The position numbers were made by a program, and so were the translations under genes. Shown piece by piece: positions 27,225-35,976 of a stretch of DNA of 64,000 bases. The stretch lies in the NCBI RefSeq assembly GCF_000585215.1, contig NZ_AONC01000040.1:124001-188000 (forward strand), read 5' to 3'. The notes under the pieces are model-generated. The model saw only the letters and a list, made by a program, of their open reading frames with translations, ran no database searches and was not told the DNA's origin. Source of the DNA: Imhoffiella purpurea. Lineage in GTDB: Bacteria > Pseudomonadota > Gammaproteobacteria > Chromatiales > Chromatiaceae. Position 1 is the first letter of the stretch. The number at the start of each line of letters is the position of its first letter.

Positions 27225-30200
27225 TCAGTCCACCACCGCGTCGCGATTGAGCTGGATGAGCGCCTTGAAGCGCTCGTTGTCGAGCTGGGCGAGCCAGGAC
27301 TCGTCGTTGCCGACGATGGCGCCGGCGAGCGCCTGCTTGGCGCGGATCATCTCGTCGATCCGTTCCTCCAGGGTGCCGAGGGTGACCATCTTGTGCACGA
27401 AGACGCGCTTCTCCTGGCCGATACGGTAGGCGCGGTCGCTCGCCTGGTCCTCCACCGCCGGGTTCCACCAGCGGTCGAAATGGAAGACGTGGTTGGCCTT
27501 GGTCAGGGTGATGCCGACGCCGCCGGCCTTGAGCGAGAGCACGAATATGGAGGGCTCGGTCGCCGGATCCTGGAAGGCGGCGATCATCTCCTCGCGGCGC
27601 TTGCGCGAGGTGCCGCCGTGCAGATAGAAGCCGTTGTGGCGCCATTCCTGGCGCACCAGACGCTCGAGCGCGGCGCCGACCTCGGTGAACTGGGTGAAGA
27701 TGAGCACGCTGTCGCCCTCGGCCATGACTTCCTCGAGCATCTCCTGGAGCCGCTGCAGCTTGTGCGAGCGCTCGGGGCTGAATGGGCTGCCGTCCTGGAG
27801 GAACTGGGCCGGGTGGTTGCAGATCTGCTTGAGCCGCATGAGGGTGGAGAGCATGAGTCCCTGGCGTTCGATGCCCTCCTTCTCCTCCAGGTCGCGCTCG
27901 ACCTCGCGCACCACGCCCTCGTAGAGCGCGGCCTGCTCGCGTCCCAGATTGCAGTACTGGATCGCCTCGACCTTGTCCGGCAGGTCGCGGATGATGGATT
28001 TGTCGGTCTTGAGCCGGCGCAGGATGAAGGGCTCGACCAGACGCTTGAGCGTCGCGGTCTGGACCGGATCCTGGTCGCGCTGCACCGGCAGCTCGAAGCG
28101 CTTGCGGAAGCGCGCCTGGGTGTCGAGATACCCAGGATTGAGGAAGTTGAAGATGGACCAGAGATCCATCAGCCGGTTCTCGACCGGGGTGCCGGTGAGC
28201 GCCAGCCGGTGGGTGGCGTTGAGCTTGCCGATGGCCTTGGTCTGGGCCGCCTTGGGGTTCTTGATGTTCTGGGCCTCGTCGAGCGCCACCCGGTGCCAGT
28301 CGACCGCGGCGAGGATGGGCTGATCGCGGCGCGCCAGGGCGTAGGAGGTGACGACCAGCGCCTTGTCCGCCGCCGCCTGTTCGAAGGTCTTGGCGTCGCT
28401 GGCCCGGCCGGGGCCGTGGTGGATCAGCACCGGCAGCTGGGGCGCGAAGCGTTCCACCTCCTTGCGCCAGTTGCCGATGACCGAGGTCGGGGCGATCAGC
28501 AGGGTCGGGGAGGGCGGCTCGCCCGCTTCGCGCTCCTGCACCAGCCGGGCGATGACCTGGATCGTCTTGCCGAGACCCATGTCGTCGGCCAGACAGCCGT
28601 TGAGGCCGAGGCGCTCCAGGAAGGCGAGCCAGGCGACGCCGCGCCGCTGATAATCGCGCAGCTCGGCGTTCAGGCCGGGGAGGTCGGGGATCGGTTCCAG
28701 CCGGCCGCGGTCGCGCAGACCCTCGAGCATCTCGGCCAGGGCGTCGTCACGGTCGACCTCGAAGAGATCGTCCCCGGCGGTGCGCTGGAGCAGCGACTGG
28801 AGATCCATCTCGGCCTGTTCCTGGCCGTGCTCGCGCCAGAAGGCGAGCATCTCCTGCATCTGGTTGCGATCGAGTTCGACCCACTGGCCGCGGAAGCGGA
28901 CCAATGGGGTCTTGGCGGCGACCAGCTGCTCCCATTCGGCCTCGCTCACCGTCTCGTCGCCGATGGCGAGCTGATAGCGATACTGGATGAGGTTGTCGAG
29001 ATTGAGGATGCCGGTCCCGGCCGCGTTGCCCGAGGCCTTCTCGCGCGGCGCGCCGGTGCGTAGCCGGATGCGCATCCGGCGTCGTCCCTTGGGCGTCCAC
29101 CAGGCGGGGACGACGACCTTGAAGCCGGCGTCCTCCAGGATCCAGGCATCCTCCTTGAGGAAGCGGAAGGCGGCATCCAGGTCGAGCGTCACGGACTGGG
29201 GCGTCGCGGTGTCCAATCCCTCCCAGAGGTTGGGCAGCATGCGCGCGGCGAGCCCCAGATCGAGCAGTGCCTGGGTCTCGAAATCGGCGCCGAGCTGGCG
29301 GCGGGCCTGCTCGCGCTCCTTAGCCGGAAGCGACCAATAGTCCGCGAGCGGAAGGCGCTGTGAGGGATCCTCCCCGGGGATGGCCACGAACTCCAGCGAC
29401 CAGTCGTCCTCCGATGCGTCCGGCGGCTCGATCAGCCGGAAGCCGAGCGTGAAGGAGGCGTCGCGGCCGCTGCCCCGAATGCGTTGGCGCCACCGGTGCC
29501 AGTGACGGTAGTGGTCCAGTCCGGTGCCCGGTGCCGGCCAGGGAGCCGGTTTCGCGGAGGGCGTGAGACAGGCGTCGAGCAGGGTGCGCTCGATCCTCTT
29601 GCGGAAGGTGGCTGGCAAGGTCAGCCGACGCAGCAGGCGGTCGAGCAGCACCTCGCTGACATGGCGCAGCAATGACTCCGGGTCGGCCAGTCCCTCCATG
29701 CCCGCCGCGCAGGCGGCCGGCATGCGCTCGGCGGCGTCGGCGATGAGCCGGTCGTACTCGTCCGAACTCCATTCCCAGGCGCTGTGGATCTCGAAGGGGG
29801 GCGCCTTGCGTTTGCCCTTGGGCGTCGGCGGCTGGTGGTAGACGAGTGCCGGCAGATACTGGTCGCGGATCAGCAGGCGCTTGAGGTTCTGGGTCAGCCA
29901 GTACCAGAAGAGGAAGTCGCTGCCCGGCTCCAGCCCCTCCGCCTTGTAGAAGGCGAGGAAATGGATGTCCGCCAGCTGTTTGATGGGGGTGTCGAGCCGG
30001 AAGCAGTCCACATCCCAGGGTTTGATGGCGGAGGGTTCGGTCTCGATCGATTCGGGCCAGGATTTGGCCAGCTGGTGCGATGGCAGCGGTGCCTTCTCCG
30101 TGCTCGGCAGCCAGAGCGGGCGCGATTCCAGGAGCGGCATGATGCGTCCGGATGGAGGCATCATGCCCAGGGTGTCCAGGAGCTCGGCCCAGCCGTTGGA

Positions 30201-30344
30201 GTCCAGCTGGAAGGGGTGCCAGGTTCCGGCCTGGGTGCGTCCGGAGCGGCGGCCTGGCAGAGTCTCCGTCCACAGCCAGAGATTGCCTCTTTGAACGAAG
30301 GTCGCGTCCTGATCGGGTTGCCAGAAGGCGTGTAGGATCTTCAT
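27225..30344 (-). CDS. SNF2/HepA-family DEAD/DEAH-box helicase
   Basis: A 1039-residue SF2 ATPase. The N-terminal ~480 residues are the acidic, Trp-rich extension found in bacterial SNF2 proteins. The motor has DDMGLGKTIQVIARL (Walker A), LDEAQNIKN (DEAQ), LTGTPVENRLMDLWSIFNFL, and in lobe 2 LKAGGVGITLTKA and DRAYRIGQ. Such enzymes translocate on double-stranded DNA and remodel protein-DNA complexes; in bacteria the RapA relatives act on RNA polymerase. ATG at 30344 is preferred over in-frame earlier starts because it begins the conserved MKILHAFW and follows AGTCCC with a purine stretch. It is coupled to the SWIM gene downstream. Confidence 0.92.
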   Translation of the reverse strand: MKILHAFWQPDQDATFVQRGNLWLWTETLPGRRSGRTQAGTWHPFQLDSNGWAELLDTLGMMPPSGRIMPLLESRPLWLPSTEKAPLPSHQLAKSWPESIETEPSAIKPWDVDCFRLDTPIKQLADIHFLAFYKAEGLEPGSDFLFWYWLTQNLKRLLIRDQYLPALVYHQPPTPKGKRKAPPFEIHSAWEWSSDEYDRLIADAAERMPAACAAGMEGLADPESLLRHVSEVLLDRLLRRLTLPATFRKRIERTLLDACLTPSAKPAPWPAPGTGLDHYRHWHRWRQRIRGSGRDASFTLGFRLIEPPDASEDDWSLEFVAIPGEDPSQRLPLADYWSLPAKEREQARRQLGADFETQALLDLGLAARMLPNLWEGLDTATPQSVTLDLDAAFRFLKEDAWILEDAGFKVVVPAWWTPKGRRRMRIRLRTGAPREKASGNAAGTGILNLDNLIQYRYQLAIGDETVSEAEWEQLVAAKTPLVRFRGQWVELDRNQMQEMLAFWREHGQEQAEMDLQSLLQRTAGDDLFEVDRDDALAEMLEGLRDRGRLEPIPDLPGLNAELRDYQRRGVAWLAFLERLGLNGCLADDMGLGKTIQVIARLVQEREAGEPPSPTLLIAPTSVIGNWRKEVERFAPQLPVLIHHGPGRASDAKTFEQAAADKALVVTSYALARRDQPILAAVDWHRVALDEAQNIKNPKAAQTKAIGKLNATHRLALTGTPVENRLMDLWSIFNFLNPGYLDTQARFRKRFELPVQRDQDPVQTATLKRLVEPFILRRLKTDKSIIRDLPDKVEAIQYCNLGREQAALYEGVVREVERDLEEKEGIERQGLMLSTLMRLKQICNHPAQFLQDGSPFSPERSHKLQRLQEMLEEVMAEGDSVLIFTQFTEVGAALERLVRQEWRHNGFYLHGGTSRKRREEMIAAFQDPATEPSIFVLSLKAGGVGITLTKANHVFHFDRWWNPAVEDQASDRAYRIGQEKRVFVHKMVTLGTLEERIDEMIRAKQALAGAIVGNDESWLAQLDNERFKALIQLNRDAVVD

Positions 30345-30408
30345 AAGGGACTGTCTATCATGGAATCCATCGATCGGAAAAGCACTCGGATGGGTGAGGT
30401 TGGAATCC

Positions 30409-30816
30409 CTACCGCATGAACCCCGAGAATCGCCGGCGCCATGCCTCGTCGATGCGGATGGGCCGCATGTCGTCCACCGATACCATGACGCCCTTGAGCC
30501 GGATCCGGATCCGTTCTTCCGTGCCGTTCCAGGCACTGATCGCGAGCTGAAGCGAGCTGTTTCCGATCTCCTCGACGCTCAGGGTGAACTCCAATCTATC
30601 CCCATAGACGCTCGGGACCAGGAAGTCGACCTCGAGCCTCACCGTGGGGATGGCGAGCCGATGCTCTTCGAGAAGGTCGCGAAAGCCGATGCCGATCCCA
30701 TCGCGGAACCAGTCCTCGACGACCTCGTTGCAGAGCTCGACATAACGCGGATAGAAGCCGATCCCGGCCGGATCGCAATGCGAGAAACGGATGTTCTTGG
30801 TGACGCTGAAGACCAT
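30409..30816 (-). CDS. Hotdog-fold acyl-CoA thioesterase (4HBT type)
   Basis: A 135-residue single hotdog domain. FSHCDPAGIGFYPRYVELC (Asp15) matches the 4-hydroxybenzoyl-CoA thioesterase/YbgC active-site motif, where the Asp is catalytic. The following VEDWFRDGIG helix and FLVPSVYGDRLEFTLSV strand are usual. The frame continues about 94 codons upstream, but ATG at 30816 starts the fold and is preferred. Substrate unknown; a short- or aryl-CoA is likely. It is separated from the helicase by 64 bp. Confidence 0.82.
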   Translation of the reverse strand: MVFSVTKNIRFSHCDPAGIGFYPRYVELCNEVVEDWFRDGIGIGFRDLLEEHRLAIPTVRLEVDFLVPSVYGDRLEFTLSVEEIGNSSLQLAISAWNGTEERIRIRLKGVMVSVDDMRPIRIDEAWRRRFSGFMR

Positions 30817-31250
30817 GATATTTATCTGGGTATTGGCGGTGAGTATGCGGGGGCACGGCCCTGTGGATTCGATCACATCGCCGGGGGCGGAGATCGGGTA
30901 CAAGACGTGGATCGCGCGGGAGGTGTCCGTGGATGAGCTGCGGAAAGATGGGAGGATCCCGTCTCCGGCTTGAGAAGCGTAAAGATAGTATCCACTTGAG
31001 GAGGCTGGAGTCGATTCTCCCCTCGCGGCGAAGCGATTCGGCAGGTGCGCGCGATCCAGGCGCTTTCGATCGATCCCCCAACCGGGGATCCGTCGCAAGG
31101 GCGAGCTGGAAAAGATCTATTATGAGTTGGCGCATTCGTGCGGCATCCGAACGGGATGCCCGGACGAATGCCCCAGGTATCCGCCAGCCTCGTGCGCGAG
31201 CCGATGCTTCTGGCGGCAATCAAGATTCGATTCTGCAGAGAAGGATACAG
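30817..31250. other. 434-bp gap between divergent genes
   Basis: Between the thioesterase and DUF3334 starts. It holds no frame that looks coding. A perfect inverted repeat, GATCCCC / GGGGATC around CAACC, lies at 31072-31090 without a T-tract. AGAAGGATACAG before 31251 is the DUF3334 ribosome binding site. Promoters for both directions must be here, but I could not assign -35/-10 boxes. Confidence 0.5.
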
Positions 31251-31925
31251 GTGGCAAAATCCAACACGCTCTCGACGGACGACATCCTGGTGATGTTGTG
31301 CGACTCCGTCAAAAAGGTTCTGACCACTGCCACGGGGACTCAGATCAGTTATTCGCCGATGGTGCAGAAGATCACCCGCACCTGTCTGCGGCCCGATATC
31401 GGGTGCTTCGTGCTCTTCGACGGTGGTTTCTCCGGCCTGGTCATCATGAACTTCTCCTCGCTGTCGGCGATGGAGATCTATCGGGCCTACATGATGAACA
31501 TGGGCATGCCGGAGTCGGAGCTGGCGACCAAGCATACCTCGGACGAGGTCGGCAACATGCTGGGCGAACTGATGAATCAGATCGTCGGCGACTTCACCGG
31601 CAACGTGGGGCACAAGCTTCTGGTCTCCATCAACCAGAACCAGCCGAAGATGCTCACCATCAACAAGGAGGTGCTGGTCAGCATCGATACCAATCTGGAC
31701 CGCGCTCAGGCGCGCCGCGTGGCCTTCACCACCGAGCGCCGTAACGTCTTCTACATGGAGTTGGCGATGGACAAGACCGACTTCATCAAGCTGCACGAGT
31801 TCGAGCAGGTCGAGGTTGATCCGGATCGAATCGTGGAAGAACAGCGAGGCGGTCAGGCAGCCACGGTCGCTCCAACGACGACGTCCGCCATCGAACAGGA
31901 TCTGCTGGACGAATTGGGCCTGTAA
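31251..31925 (+). CDS. DUF3334 family (CheX/CheC-like) protein
   Basis: A 224-residue cytosolic protein. Blocks such as RPDIGCFVLFDGGFSGLVIMNF, TSDEVGNMLGELMNQIVGDFTG and LAMDKTDFIKLHEFE are those of DUF3334, a gammaproteobacterial family. The E-x2-N-x10-N-like arrangement in EVGNMLGELMNQIVG recalls CheC/CheX-type phosphatases of CheY, so a role in switching off a response regulator is a reasonable guess. GTG at 31251 with AAGGAT upstream is chosen over earlier in-frame codons which would encode a low-quality extension. It is monocistronic. Confidence 0.8.
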   Translation: MAKSNTLSTDDILVMLCDSVKKVLTTATGTQISYSPMVQKITRTCLRPDIGCFVLFDGGFSGLVIMNFSSLSAMEIYRAYMMNMGMPESELATKHTSDEVGNMLGELMNQIVGDFTGNVGHKLLVSINQNQPKMLTINKEVLVSIDTNLDRAQARRVAFTTERRNVFYMELAMDKTDFIKLHEFEQVEVDPDRIVEEQRGGQAATVAPTTTSAIEQDLLDELGL

Positions 31926-31964
31926 CGCTTCTTCTGGCGGCTTGTCCTGCGCTGGCGCCCAAAG

Positions 31965-31998
31965 CCGAGACGTGCCGCTTGGATTCACCACGTCTCGG
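31965..31998. terminator. Hairpin between convergent genes
   Basis: A 10-bp perfect stem (CCGAGACGTG 31965-31974 with CACGTCTCGG 31989-31998) and 14-base loop in the gap between the convergent DUF3334 and DUF2934 genes. No T-tract, so it is a probable rather than certain two-way terminator. Confidence 0.45.
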
Positions 31999-32046
31999 CC
32001 GGCCAGAGGTGGCTCGCCGAGCCGAGAACCTCTGCCTCTCAGGCTC

Positions 32047-32496
32047 TCAGGAGCCTGTCATCGCCCTGGCGCGCGCGATGAGTTCGTCGATATCGCGTTC
32101 CGCCTCGGCCCAATCCGCCGCCTCGTGTCCGGGCGCGAAATTCCGCTTCTCGGCCTTGTAGTAGGCCGCCTCCTGGATCATCGCCATGCGTTTCTGCTGG
32201 GATGCGTTGGCGAGCAGCTTCAGCGTGCCCTGACTGTCGTCCGCAACGGACATCGCCTTGGGCGCAGACGCCGCCTTGGGGGGGGCGGCAGCGGCCGTCT
32301 TCTTGGTCACGGTCTTCTTGGCTGGGGTGGCGGTGGTCTTCTTCCTGGGCTCCGCCGGCTTGGTTGCGGCAGGCTTGTTCGCTACGGCCTTCGTCTTGGT
32401 CGTCGCCGCGGCAGCACCCGATTGGCGGGCGGTCGTCTTCTTGGCTGCCGGCTTTTTCGCCGCCGTCTTCTTGGTTACGATTTTGTCGTCGGCCAT
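32047..32496 (-). CDS. Histone H1-like Lys/Ala-rich protein with DUF2934 domain
   Basis: A 149-residue protein in two parts. Residues 1-80 are Lys/Ala/Thr/Pro-rich with AAKK-type repeats, like the tails of bacterial H1-like proteins, and should bind DNA or other polyanions. Residues about 100-143 (MIQEAAYYKAEKRNFAPG, then DWAEAERDIDELI) form a DUF2934 domain, a short helical module common in photosynthetic and sulfur-oxidising proteobacteria. The tail's repetitive codons make this stretch prone to length change. A nucleoid role is inferred from composition only. Confidence 0.78.
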   Translation of the reverse strand: MADDKIVTKKTAAKKPAAKKTTARQSGAAAATTKTKAVANKPAATKPAEPRKKTTATPAKKTVTKKTAAAAPPKAASAPKAMSVADDSQGTLKLLANASQQKRMAMIQEAAYYKAEKRNFAPGHEAADWAEAERDIDELIARARAMTGS

Positions 32497-32624
32497 GTCA
32501 ATCGCTTGCCTCTTGATCTTTGGTTTTCATCCTCGGTGCCGTTCGCTCGTGCCCCTGTGATTGCAACGGCCGCGACGCACGTGTCAACAGGTCTCGTCCT
32601 GGATGGTACGGGGTATCGCAATCT

Positions 32625-32858
32625 TCACGCATCCTCGCGTGCCCTGCGATTATTGGTCAATGCGTCGCTCAATTCCACTGCGGCATGATAGTGCCGAATG
32701 CGCTCGGGCGCAGTGCCCTCGGTGCGATCGATCGTCCATGCCTCTTCCGAGGGAATCCGGAACCCAATCCCCGACACCATTGATCCTTGTCTGCGGTGAG
32801 GAGACCGAAAACGGACCGTCGCGTGTTCCGCCGAGTCGAGGAACGAAGTCAGGGTCAT
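32625..32858 (-). CDS. Possible small protein of unknown function
   Basis: A 77-residue frame from ATG on the same strand as the DUF2934 gene. Its composition is protein-like (for example SGIGFRIPSEEAWTIDR and RIRHYHAAVELSDAL) and its codon third positions are mixed but reasonable. No family is recognised. A longer form from 32906 would add 16 residues. The Shine-Dalgarno region is weak (AGCGG). It fills much of the otherwise empty 32497-32931 gap between divergent genes. Confidence 0.4.
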   Translation of the reverse strand: MTLTSFLDSAEHATVRFRSPHRRQGSMVSGIGFRIPSEEAWTIDRTEGTAPERIRHYHAAVELSDALTNNRRAREDA

Positions 32859-32931
32859 GCCGCTGTAGTGGGTCTCTCGTGCCGGCTTTGATATTCTCTT
32901 CGACAAAGGTCACCGACGGGGTTTCATCAAG

Positions 32932-34275
32932 ATGACGGTTCATCACGCACTCGTGCTCAATCTCCATCAGCCCTCTGGCAACCTCCAGGAGCTGCTCGCG
33001 AATCAGTCCTGGGAGGCGAAGGAGATCCTGTTCGCACTGGATCGCATCCCCAGGTCGCTATGGGGTCACGAGGACCGGGCCCGGGTCCATCTGTCCCTGT
33101 CCGGCACCCTGCTCGAGACGCTTTCGGATCCGGTTTTCCAGCAGCAGGTCTACGGGATCGTCGATTGCGGCTCGCTGCTCTGGCACCTGCAGAACCAGTC
33201 GCTGTTCGAGGTGATCGGTACCGGTTACTATCACCCCGTTCTGCCCCTGATTCCCGAAGCGGATCGCAAGGAGCATCTGCGCCGCTGGCTGGGGATCGCG
33301 CATCATCTGTTGTGGCGCCCCAGGTTCCAGGGCTTCTGGCCCCCCGAGATGGGCTTCTCCATGGAGCTGATCCCCTTGCTGCGCTCCTTCGGCTTCCGCT
33401 ATGTCATGGTCGACAGCGAGCATGTCGAGCCGGTGACCGAGATGAGCTGGCAGGAGCTGCGCTATCGGCCGCACATCGCCCGCTACGGGGACGACGAGAT
33501 CGTCGTGGTGGTCCGCGATCGCGAGCTGTCGGACGCGCAGGAATCCGGCATGGAGCTCGACTGGTTCCTCAACGAGGTCGCCGAACGCACCAAATGGTGC
33601 GATTTCCCGCCGCTGGTCGCTACCTGCACGGACGGCGAGAACGGCGGCTGGTTCCGCAACGTGACCGAAGGGGCCAATTTCTGGAGCGTCTTCTATCTGC
33701 CGCTGCTCGAACGTTTGGCGGCGGGCGAGTCGGACGTGACGCCGACATTCATCAGCGACTATCTCGACACCCATGGCGCGCACGGCGAGGTGCGGGTGCG
33801 CACCGGTGCCTGGAACACCGGCTGGCATCATGGCCGCGACTTCACCCAGTGGACGGGCTCGGAGCCTCAGCGTCATGCGGTGGCCGATTTCGAGCGTCTC
33901 AGCCGCGCGATCCACGACGCACGCTGGTTCGCGGGCGAGCGGGGTATCCACGAAGGCCCCCATGCGGAGGCCATCGAAGAGGCCATGTTCTATCTGTTGA
34001 GGGCCGAGACCAGCTGCAACATCTACTGGGGCGAGGCATGGGTGCCGCGTGCCGAGGCCGATCTTGCGTCCAGCCGCGCGGCCATGGCCCGGATCGGGAT
34101 CGAGGTTCCGGCGGACGAGGCCCCGACCGAGTCCGCCGATGCGGATACGGCCGCCGTCGAGCCTGGGGCGGCGGATGTCTCGGACTCCATCGAGATGGAG
34201 TCTTCCGAAACCGCGTCCCAAGCGCTGCGGCAGGTCCAGGCGGACGAGACGCCTTCGGACGATCGCCCGGTCTGA
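32932..34275 (+). CDS. GH57-family glycoside hydrolase
   Basis: A 447-residue (beta/alpha)7-barrel hydrolase. The N-terminal LVLNLHQPSGN, the nucleophile Glu139 in GFWPPEMGFS and the acid/base Asp234 in CTDGENGGW fit GH57, a family of alpha-amylases, 4-alpha-glucanotransferases and branching enzymes acting on glycogen-like glucans. There is no signal peptide, so it is cytosolic. Residues about 390-447 are an acidic, Ala/Asp/Glu-rich tail not part of the fold. It is followed by a second GH57 gene 54 bp downstream, and the two probably act together on storage glucan. Confidence 0.9.
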   Translation: MTVHHALVLNLHQPSGNLQELLANQSWEAKEILFALDRIPRSLWGHEDRARVHLSLSGTLLETLSDPVFQQQVYGIVDCGSLLWHLQNQSLFEVIGTGYYHPVLPLIPEADRKEHLRRWLGIAHHLLWRPRFQGFWPPEMGFSMELIPLLRSFGFRYVMVDSEHVEPVTEMSWQELRYRPHIARYGDDEIVVVVRDRELSDAQESGMELDWFLNEVAERTKWCDFPPLVATCTDGENGGWFRNVTEGANFWSVFYLPLLERLAAGESDVTPTFISDYLDTHGAHGEVRVRTGAWNTGWHHGRDFTQWTGSEPQRHAVADFERLSRAIHDARWFAGERGIHEGPHAEAIEEAMFYLLRAETSCNIYWGEAWVPRAEADLASSRAAMARIGIEVPADEAPTESADADTAAVEPGAADVSDSIEMESSETASQALRQVQADETPSDDRPV

Positions 34276-34329
34276 TGCCGGGCCTGCATCCAAGATCGAC
34301 CACATTCATTGAATCTACAGGAGCTGACC

Positions 34330-35796
34330 GTGAACCAATTGTCCGAATATGTCGGTGATGTCCCCAATGTCTCCGGTCACGAAGCCGAGGTGGCGACGGT
34401 CGTCGAGGGCGGACGCGCGCGCGCCCTCTTCGCCGAGCGCGGTGGTGTCGATTTCGGATCCATCCGCGCGGCCTGCGCGATCGCGCTGCACCAGCATCAG
34501 CCGCTGATCCCGGCTGGGGGCGAGGACCTGCGCACCGCGGCGCTGATCAGCAATCTGCAGTACATGATGCACAACCAGCACATCGGGGATAACTACAACG
34601 CCCCGGCCTTCGTCTGGTGCTACAAGCGCATGGGCGAATTCATCCCACAGCTGGTCGGGGAGGGCAAGTCGCCGCGCTGCATGCTGGAATATTCGGGTAC
34701 CCTGCTCCACGGACTGCGCAAGATGGGCGAGGATCATGTCATCGACGCCCTCAAGACCATCACCTGCAATCCGGATTACAATTGGGCGGTCGAGTGGCTC
34801 GGCATGCCCTGGGGGCACGCGGTCGCGCCCTCGACGCCGGTGCAGGACTACCGGCTGCACGTGCGCGCCTTCCAGCAGCATTTCGCCGCCCTCTTCGGCT
34901 GGGAGGCGTTGGAGCGCGTCAGAGGCTTCTCGCCCTCCGAAATGGCCCTGCCCAACCATCCGGACGTGGCTTACGAATACGTCAAGACGCTGGTCGACTG
35001 CGGCTATCAATGGGTTCTGGTTCAGGAACACACGGTCCAGCAGATCGACAATGGGCGCCATCCGGAGCGTCCGCATCTTCCGCATCGTCTGGTCTGCACC
35101 AATTCGCACGGCGAGAGCGTCAGCATCATCGCCATCGTCAAGACCCAGGGCTCGGATACCAAGCTGGTCGCCCAGATGCAGCCCTGGTACGAGGCGCAGG
35201 GTCTGGAGCGGCTCGAGCTCGCCGGCAAGTCCGTGCCGCCGCTGGTGACTCAGATCGCCGACGGCGAGAACGGTGGGGTCATGATGAACGAGTTCCCGGG
35301 CAAGTTCATGGAGGTGGCCGCCGCCGCGAGTCATTCGGCCACTCCGCTGATGAACGTCAGCGAATACCTGGAACACCTGTTCGCCTTGGGGGTCGAAGTG
35401 TCGGATCTGCCCGAGGTCCAGCCGCTCTTCCAGGATCGCATCTGGTCGCGCATTCAGCCCGGCGACGGTCCGGAGAAACTGGCCCGGACGATCGAGGATC
35501 TCAAGCAGGAGGACGGTCGTTTCCACATGGATGGCGGCAGCTGGACCAGCGATCTCTCCTGGGTCGAGGGCTACGATAACGTGCTGGGGCCGATGGAAGA
35601 GGCCAGCGCGCTCTTCAGCGAAAAGGTCCTGACTCCGGGGACGGCGACCGGCGACGAGCGCTACCGCAATGCGCTCTTCCATCTGATGGCATCCCAGACC
35701 AGCTGCTATCGCTATTGGGGGCAGGGGTTGTGGACGGATTACGGTCGGGAGATCTGCCGGAGGGTGGTCGACATCATCCAGCACGATTTCGCCTGA
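34330..35796 (+). CDS. GH57-family glycoside hydrolase
   Basis: A 488-residue GH57 enzyme unlike its neighbour in detail. IALHQHQPLIPAGGED opens the fold, Glu204 in FSPSEMALPNHP is the expected nucleophile and Asp311 in QIADGENGGVMMNEF the acid/base. The GTG at 34330 is preferred over the earlier in-frame TTG at 34309 because AGGAG lies six bases before it. The first ~50 residues are a non-catalytic extension. Cytosolic. Both catalytic residues are present in both genes, so neither is a decayed copy. Precise activity is not readable from the motifs. Confidence 0.9.
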   Translation: MNQLSEYVGDVPNVSGHEAEVATVVEGGRARALFAERGGVDFGSIRAACAIALHQHQPLIPAGGEDLRTAALISNLQYMMHNQHIGDNYNAPAFVWCYKRMGEFIPQLVGEGKSPRCMLEYSGTLLHGLRKMGEDHVIDALKTITCNPDYNWAVEWLGMPWGHAVAPSTPVQDYRLHVRAFQQHFAALFGWEALERVRGFSPSEMALPNHPDVAYEYVKTLVDCGYQWVLVQEHTVQQIDNGRHPERPHLPHRLVCTNSHGESVSIIAIVKTQGSDTKLVAQMQPWYEAQGLERLELAGKSVPPLVTQIADGENGGVMMNEFPGKFMEVAAAASHSATPLMNVSEYLEHLFALGVEVSDLPEVQPLFQDRIWSRIQPGDGPEKLARTIEDLKQEDGRFHMDGGSWTSDLSWVEGYDNVLGPMEEASALFSEKVLTPGTATGDERYRNALFHLMASQTSCYRYWGQGLWTDYGREICRRVVDIIQHDFA

Positions 35797-35976
35797 GGAT
35801 TCACGACAGGGTATGCCGATGCCGAGCGGTCAGGCGATCGCTCGGAGATTCGCCGAGGGTGGCAATTGGTGGTTTAGCCCCAACACTACCTAGTGAAGCA
35901 TATGGTTATTCTGGCCGAGGCTCCGGGTCATTCGGGTTGCGGATATCCTAAGGTTTTTATATATGAGGAGTTTTCT

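Noticed and set aside
32650-32967. 105-codon leftward frame before the first GH57 gene
   Set aside because: Overlaps the GH57 start and the better-looking 77-residue frame; no supporting features.
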